From Solanum dulcamara (lineage: Eukaryota; Streptophyta; Magnoliopsida; Solanales; Solanaceae): a stretch of 64,000 nucleotides of DNA. Under the pieces are notes generated by a model that was given only the letters and a program-made list of their open reading frames with translations, was not told where the DNA came from and searched no databases. Numbering within the stretch: the first letter of the stretch is position 1; every line of letters starts with the position of its first letter. Location of the stretch: the NCBI RefSeq assembly GCF_947179165.1, contig NC_077240.1, positions 43,475,501 through 43,539,500 on the forward strand, written 5' to 3'. The position numbers were made by a program, and so were the translations under genes. Below are positions 60,446 through 64,000 of this stretch, one piece after another.

Positions 60446-60686
60446 GGAATTTAACCCCATGTAGTCCCCAATCTTCTTTCATTTGGGCTTGGACTTGACC
60501 ATAAAATATGTGTATTACTTAGTCCATTCTTCACCACAATTCTTAAACTCGTTCTTGGGATTTTTCGTTTATGATAAACATCTTCTTGAGTTCCCATTGA
60601 AGTCCAACAATCTTGGCTTACAACTTCTTATCTTGAGACCTTGATGAGTGTCTTTTAGGGCTTCTATAGCATCATCCGTATCCATG
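60446..60686 (-). pseudogene. pol tail of a second, tandem copy of the element
   Basis: Matches 49732-49985, including the coding end of integrase (around gacctt/gatgagtgtctt) and the pre-LTR segment. So the 5' LTR of the main element is also the 3' LTR of an upstream copy. Similarity stops at about 60686. Confidence 0.8.
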
Positions 60687-62229
60687 GATATATCACTAAA
60701 TACATGAGAGAAGGAACATCGATGAAACAACATAGTGAAGGGACTGAAATCCTACTGGACAGAACAATGAAGAAACTTAAAACTCCCAACGAGAATTAAC
60801 TGATTTTTAAAGATAAACAATCTCAGACTTCCTCTTTGCTTAAAAAAAGGGGGCAAGTCAAGTAAGTAAGCAGTGATCTAAACCATTTTGAAATAGAAAG
60901 AAAGATAGAAGAAAAGAAAGAAAGAACTATCTGAGGGGTTGGTAAGGCGAAATGAGGCCACTCTAGCCCAAGCGAATCTGTATTTTAACTGCATTCCCTA
61001 TTGCAAAGAAATCAACCTCGGTTCTTTCTATTTGATCTTCGTGTACCTCCACCTACAGGAAAGGCTGTGATCACCATCTTTATCTTTGTCTCCCCATCCT
61101 AAAGGAAGTGGTGATCCCTAGCTTGAGACTCAAATGGAGGAAGTCGTTATTGAAGTGTGAGCCTACTAACTAGTTAGTACCTGCATGTTATAGGTCAGGT
61201 CAGTATGTCTTCCACTAATTGGTCTTGACCGCATCTTCCCCTAGAGATGTAGTAGTATTATTTTCTCTATCTCAGATTCGTGAGCTACTGGTAACACATG
61301 AACAGAGATAAAAATTCTTAACAAATGTAGACATGAGGCACCGAATGATTAAAATGTAGATCTTGCTTGAATGAAATTTAAAAGAAAGACGTTGACATAG
61401 AAAATAAACGAATCTAACTATCATGGTCATTCAAACAAATAAGCAACAATGTATTCAACATGATAAGCTCCAGAAATGTAACAAACATCAAACATCCAAG
61501 TATTGAAGCATTGGTCAAAAATGAAAAATGTAATATGCCTAAAATCTGGCAGTTACTTAGCCTTAAATCTGCCTAAAGATGTGACTACAACAACAGTAGG
61601 CAGGCAACAACAACTCCAACATGATAGAAGCTAATAAAGACTTCATGACTCATATTCAATTAAATAACATTTGACTATAGGCAATATTTGATCAAAGTAA
61701 AGAACTTGAAGAAGAATCATATCTGACAAATAACCGTGACTGAAAGATCAATATAATATTGAGCAAATTTAGTGACTTTGTCCCATCCTAACCATTTTAG
61801 AAAAAATAAAAATACAAAACAACAACACAAATAAAAGAGCAAGGTTCCTTTTTAATCCACATTTGATCAATAGTTAGAAAAAAAAGAAAAAAAGAAAAAA
61901 GAAGACAGTAACATTGAGTGGCTAAATGTAGCTAAGAAACATCTCCAAGAAAATTCACACACAATATTCAACAGAAAAAATAAAGCTGGAGCATAATTTT
62001 AAGAACTTATAAGCGTAAGAACACGCAACCCATTCTACATATAATTGTAGAACCAATACATATATATATAAAATCGAATACATGAATAAGAAGCTATATG
62101 AAAGAGTTACAATAAAGAAAACTAATTCCTATAAACTAAAGCAACTAATAACCAAACAAAACTCTAAAGAACAGAAGTATAATTCGGGAAAAAATGATAA
62201 AATGAAAAGGAGGTTACCTGATTCTGGGT
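60687..62229. other. AT-rich sequence, nothing recognised
   Basis: No ORF with a recognisable family, no LTR end and no terminal inverted repeat was found. The left border is the abrupt end of similarity to the pol tail. It may be the inner part of the LTR-like sequence that ends at 62898. Confidence 0.4.
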
Positions 62230-62898
62230 AGCGAACCTTAACTCAAGCTCTCAAAGATGATTCCACACAAAAACATAACTAGGACAGTCGAGGGAGATAA
62301 GAAAAACTTTTTAGAAAAATTAAGAACTCTCAAACAACGGGGTGTTCTTTTTTTAGTCTCCCCAAAAACCGTCCTGAACAAAGAGAAGAGAGGACTTTAT
62401 ATAGGGGATGGAGACCCTTGAATTCAATTCCAAAACTGATATGGGAGAAACAATAATTTCAAAATCCCTTAAGGGATAAGGCTGAGGTGGATAGAAATGT
62501 ACGAATTTGTATAATTCTTGAAATGTATCGAGAAGAGGAATGAATTCAAGACACCAATGAAGGCCGCATGGCCTCATATCAAAGGTTCTTGGATACAAAG
62601 TCTCTTTCTTTGCATGATTCTCTATACGAAATTGAAGATGGAGAAAAGATGATCTTGAGGCGTTGTCATTCGATTTGGGGCTTAGGGTTCATTTGGAGGA
62701 GTATAAGGGAAAATTTTTTGGGCTTCAATAGTAGTAGATGCTGCTGAAAAGTATTCACTTCCAACCTTCATTCTTGTGGAGCCTCACATCCTTCCTTCCT
62801 TAGAGTTATTTGATAACATTAGAGATAATCTAGGTCACGTGGTAAGTTTTAAGAAGTTTCATAAAGCATTCCAAAGTACAAAAGTACGGGGCATAACA
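62230..62898 (-). repeat. LTR start region (family of 10379-13202)
   Basis: On the - strand it starts TGTTATGCCCCGTACTTTTG at 62898. The first about 130 bp align with 13202-13070, after which the two diverge. A CTATATAAAGTCC box lies at 62393-62405, about 500 bp in, followed by an exon-like stretch ending CAG|GTAACC near 62217. The other end of this LTR was not found. Confidence 0.55.
62396..62404 (-). promoter_or_regulatory. putative LTR TATA box
   Basis: TATATAAAG on the - strand, in sense with the LTR start at 62898. Confidence 0.45.
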
Positions 62899-64000
62899 AT
62901 ATGTGTACATGTCATAACATACACCACAACCCATGTACATGTCATACCTGCCACCTCACGTCGGGGCACGGCGAACAATGCAGAGAAGTATGCTTGATAA
63001 CATATCCTGGCCCAGGCTCAGTGGAAGAAGCATTAAGGCATCCACGAGTGGAGTAGTGAGAAACTAAATGCAATTTAAAACATTGTCAAAGACTCAATGA
63101 AGTAATAAAGATGAATTGTCATTTGAAAATCAGGGCGATAGTCATATCAAAAGAACTTTAGAAAGCGTAGGCATGAATCAAGACGATACAAAGTAACTTA
63201 TAAAAGCCAAGGACATTAACTATCAGAGAATCTCTAATTAAAAGAATCATGAATCACCCTCGAGAATTATGAATGGAATTACCCCCAAAGCTCATATTAA
63301 TCCTTACTTAATTCTAAGACATGCCAAAGGAAAAAGGGACAGCTTTACATACCTATGCCAAAAATATGCCAAGAGAAAGAAGTTAGCTTCACATACCTTT
63401 TATGGATTACTCTTAACCACGTTCGCCTCGTTGTCTTTTGAACCTGTTTAACATGAAAAAAATACTAAGGTTAATAACCTTTCACTTTCCAATTTGAAAC
63501 TCTACAACCAAGTATCCATAGGAATCGTTTCCTTATCCATTTCCCTCGACTAGTTTATTACTAGTTCCGAAGTTACCGGAAATCGGGAGGCATCTCCCCT
63601 ATAACTTTCCCTATCCAAACTTCCAACGACATCCTTAATTACCACATCCAACCAAAAACAACAACAAGAAGCATATATATAAGTAAAATCACTTCAACAT
63701 TACACAATATAAACTCCAACCAACTCGCTCAAAATTACGATACCAAAATAGAGTTTTTAACCTTTGTTTCATAAATCTTTAACCATATGAAATGGAGGGT
63801 CGTGTGGATGAAACCAGAAGCAACCACACCCTTATTAGAACACTTTCCATCCCTGAAAAACGCAATCAAACCAGCTTCAACCGCAGCACCACAATCACAA
63901 CACATTACTCGACTTCGATTTAAATCTAACAACTTCAATTTAGTTTGTTTTTAACGTCAAGCATCCTTATGAAATTTTTCTATTTCCAGCCTCATTTAAG
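62899..64000 (-). repeat. second LTR copy of the 10379-13202 family, running off the window
   Basis: 63030-64000 align with about 11240-12290 in the same orientation (for example the cacgagtggagtagtgag and aaatggagg blocks). It begins directly after the LTR start at 62898, so one LTR appears to be inserted into or fused with the other. Short ORFs here have counterparts in the other copy and are not genes. Confidence 0.65.

Noticed and set aside
62353..62598. 81-codon - strand ORF near an LTR TATA box
   Set aside because: Has no recognisable motif and spans the presumed TATA box of the LTR that starts at 62898; most likely chance.

Overview
The window is plant nuclear DNA, most likely from a Solanaceae species (tomato, potato, pepper or tobacco relatives). 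The evidence is one intron-rich plant ARF1 gene, two SolS-like tRNA-derived SINEs in its intron, and a dense pile of nested LTR retrotransposons whose proteins and LTR ends resemble Solanaceae Tekay/Del, Ogre/Tat, Galadriel-like and possibly CRM-like families. This placement rests on family recognition by eye, not on a search. The ARF1 gene is the only gene that looks functional. I found no CRISPR array, operon, bacterial gene or free-standing tRNA/rRNA gene.

Layout, left to right. (1) 1-7129: the 3' part of a decayed Tekay-like chromovirus on the + strand, with a 3.2 kb 3' LTR. (2) 7130-32927: an old Ogre/Tat element on the - strand. It keeps its 3' LTR start, polypurine tract, a repeat-rich 3' untranslated region, gag, the extra upstream ORF1, the primer binding site and a 4.8 kb 5' LTR. 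Its pol is gone, and a lone 2.8 kb LTR (10379-13202) sits where pol should be. A second Tekay-family element (21988-32416, TSD ATAAG) is nested inside the Ogre 5' LTR; it has 3.6 kb LTRs and a gag remnant but no recognisable pol. (3) 32928-34277: a piece of a still older LTR, truncated by the Ogre insertion. (4) 34306-40962: a Mutator-like MITE (9-bp TSD TAGAAAATA, about 130-bp inverted repeats) split by a Galadriel-like chromovirus (35141-40936). (5) About 41.1-47.3 kb: the ARF1 gene, + strand, with a 5'UTR intron and six coding exons. Its second coding intron is 3.6 kb and carries two SINEs, a LINE tail and a Tourist-like MITE. (6) 49076-60686: a Ty3/gypsy element on the - strand, possibly CRM-like. 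Three insertions were found inside it: a 2.1 kb LTR, a hAT element within that LTR (8-bp TSD), and a 1.06 kb solo LTR (5-bp TSD). Beyond its 5' LTR lies the pol tail of a second tandem copy. (7) 60687-64000: unclassified AT-rich sequence and two LTR pieces of the 10379-13202 family, one apparently inserted in the other.

All retroelement reading frames carry stops and frameshifts, and in several the catalytic residues are changed. No element here looks able to move by itself. ARF1 encodes a complete 181-residue small GTPase of vesicle coat assembly and looks intact at every splice site. The Mutator-like MITE with its nested retrotransposon ends about 120 bp upstream of the putative ARF1 TATA region, so the proximal promoter is very short.

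The most curious signals are short inverted-repeat (dyad) arrays inside the LTRs of several unrelated families, one with compensatory arm changes; a hairpin repeated four times in the Ogre 3' region; a solo LTR whose first 55 codons encode a pol tail; and a hAT element carrying an unidentified, partly duplicated gene-like fragment.
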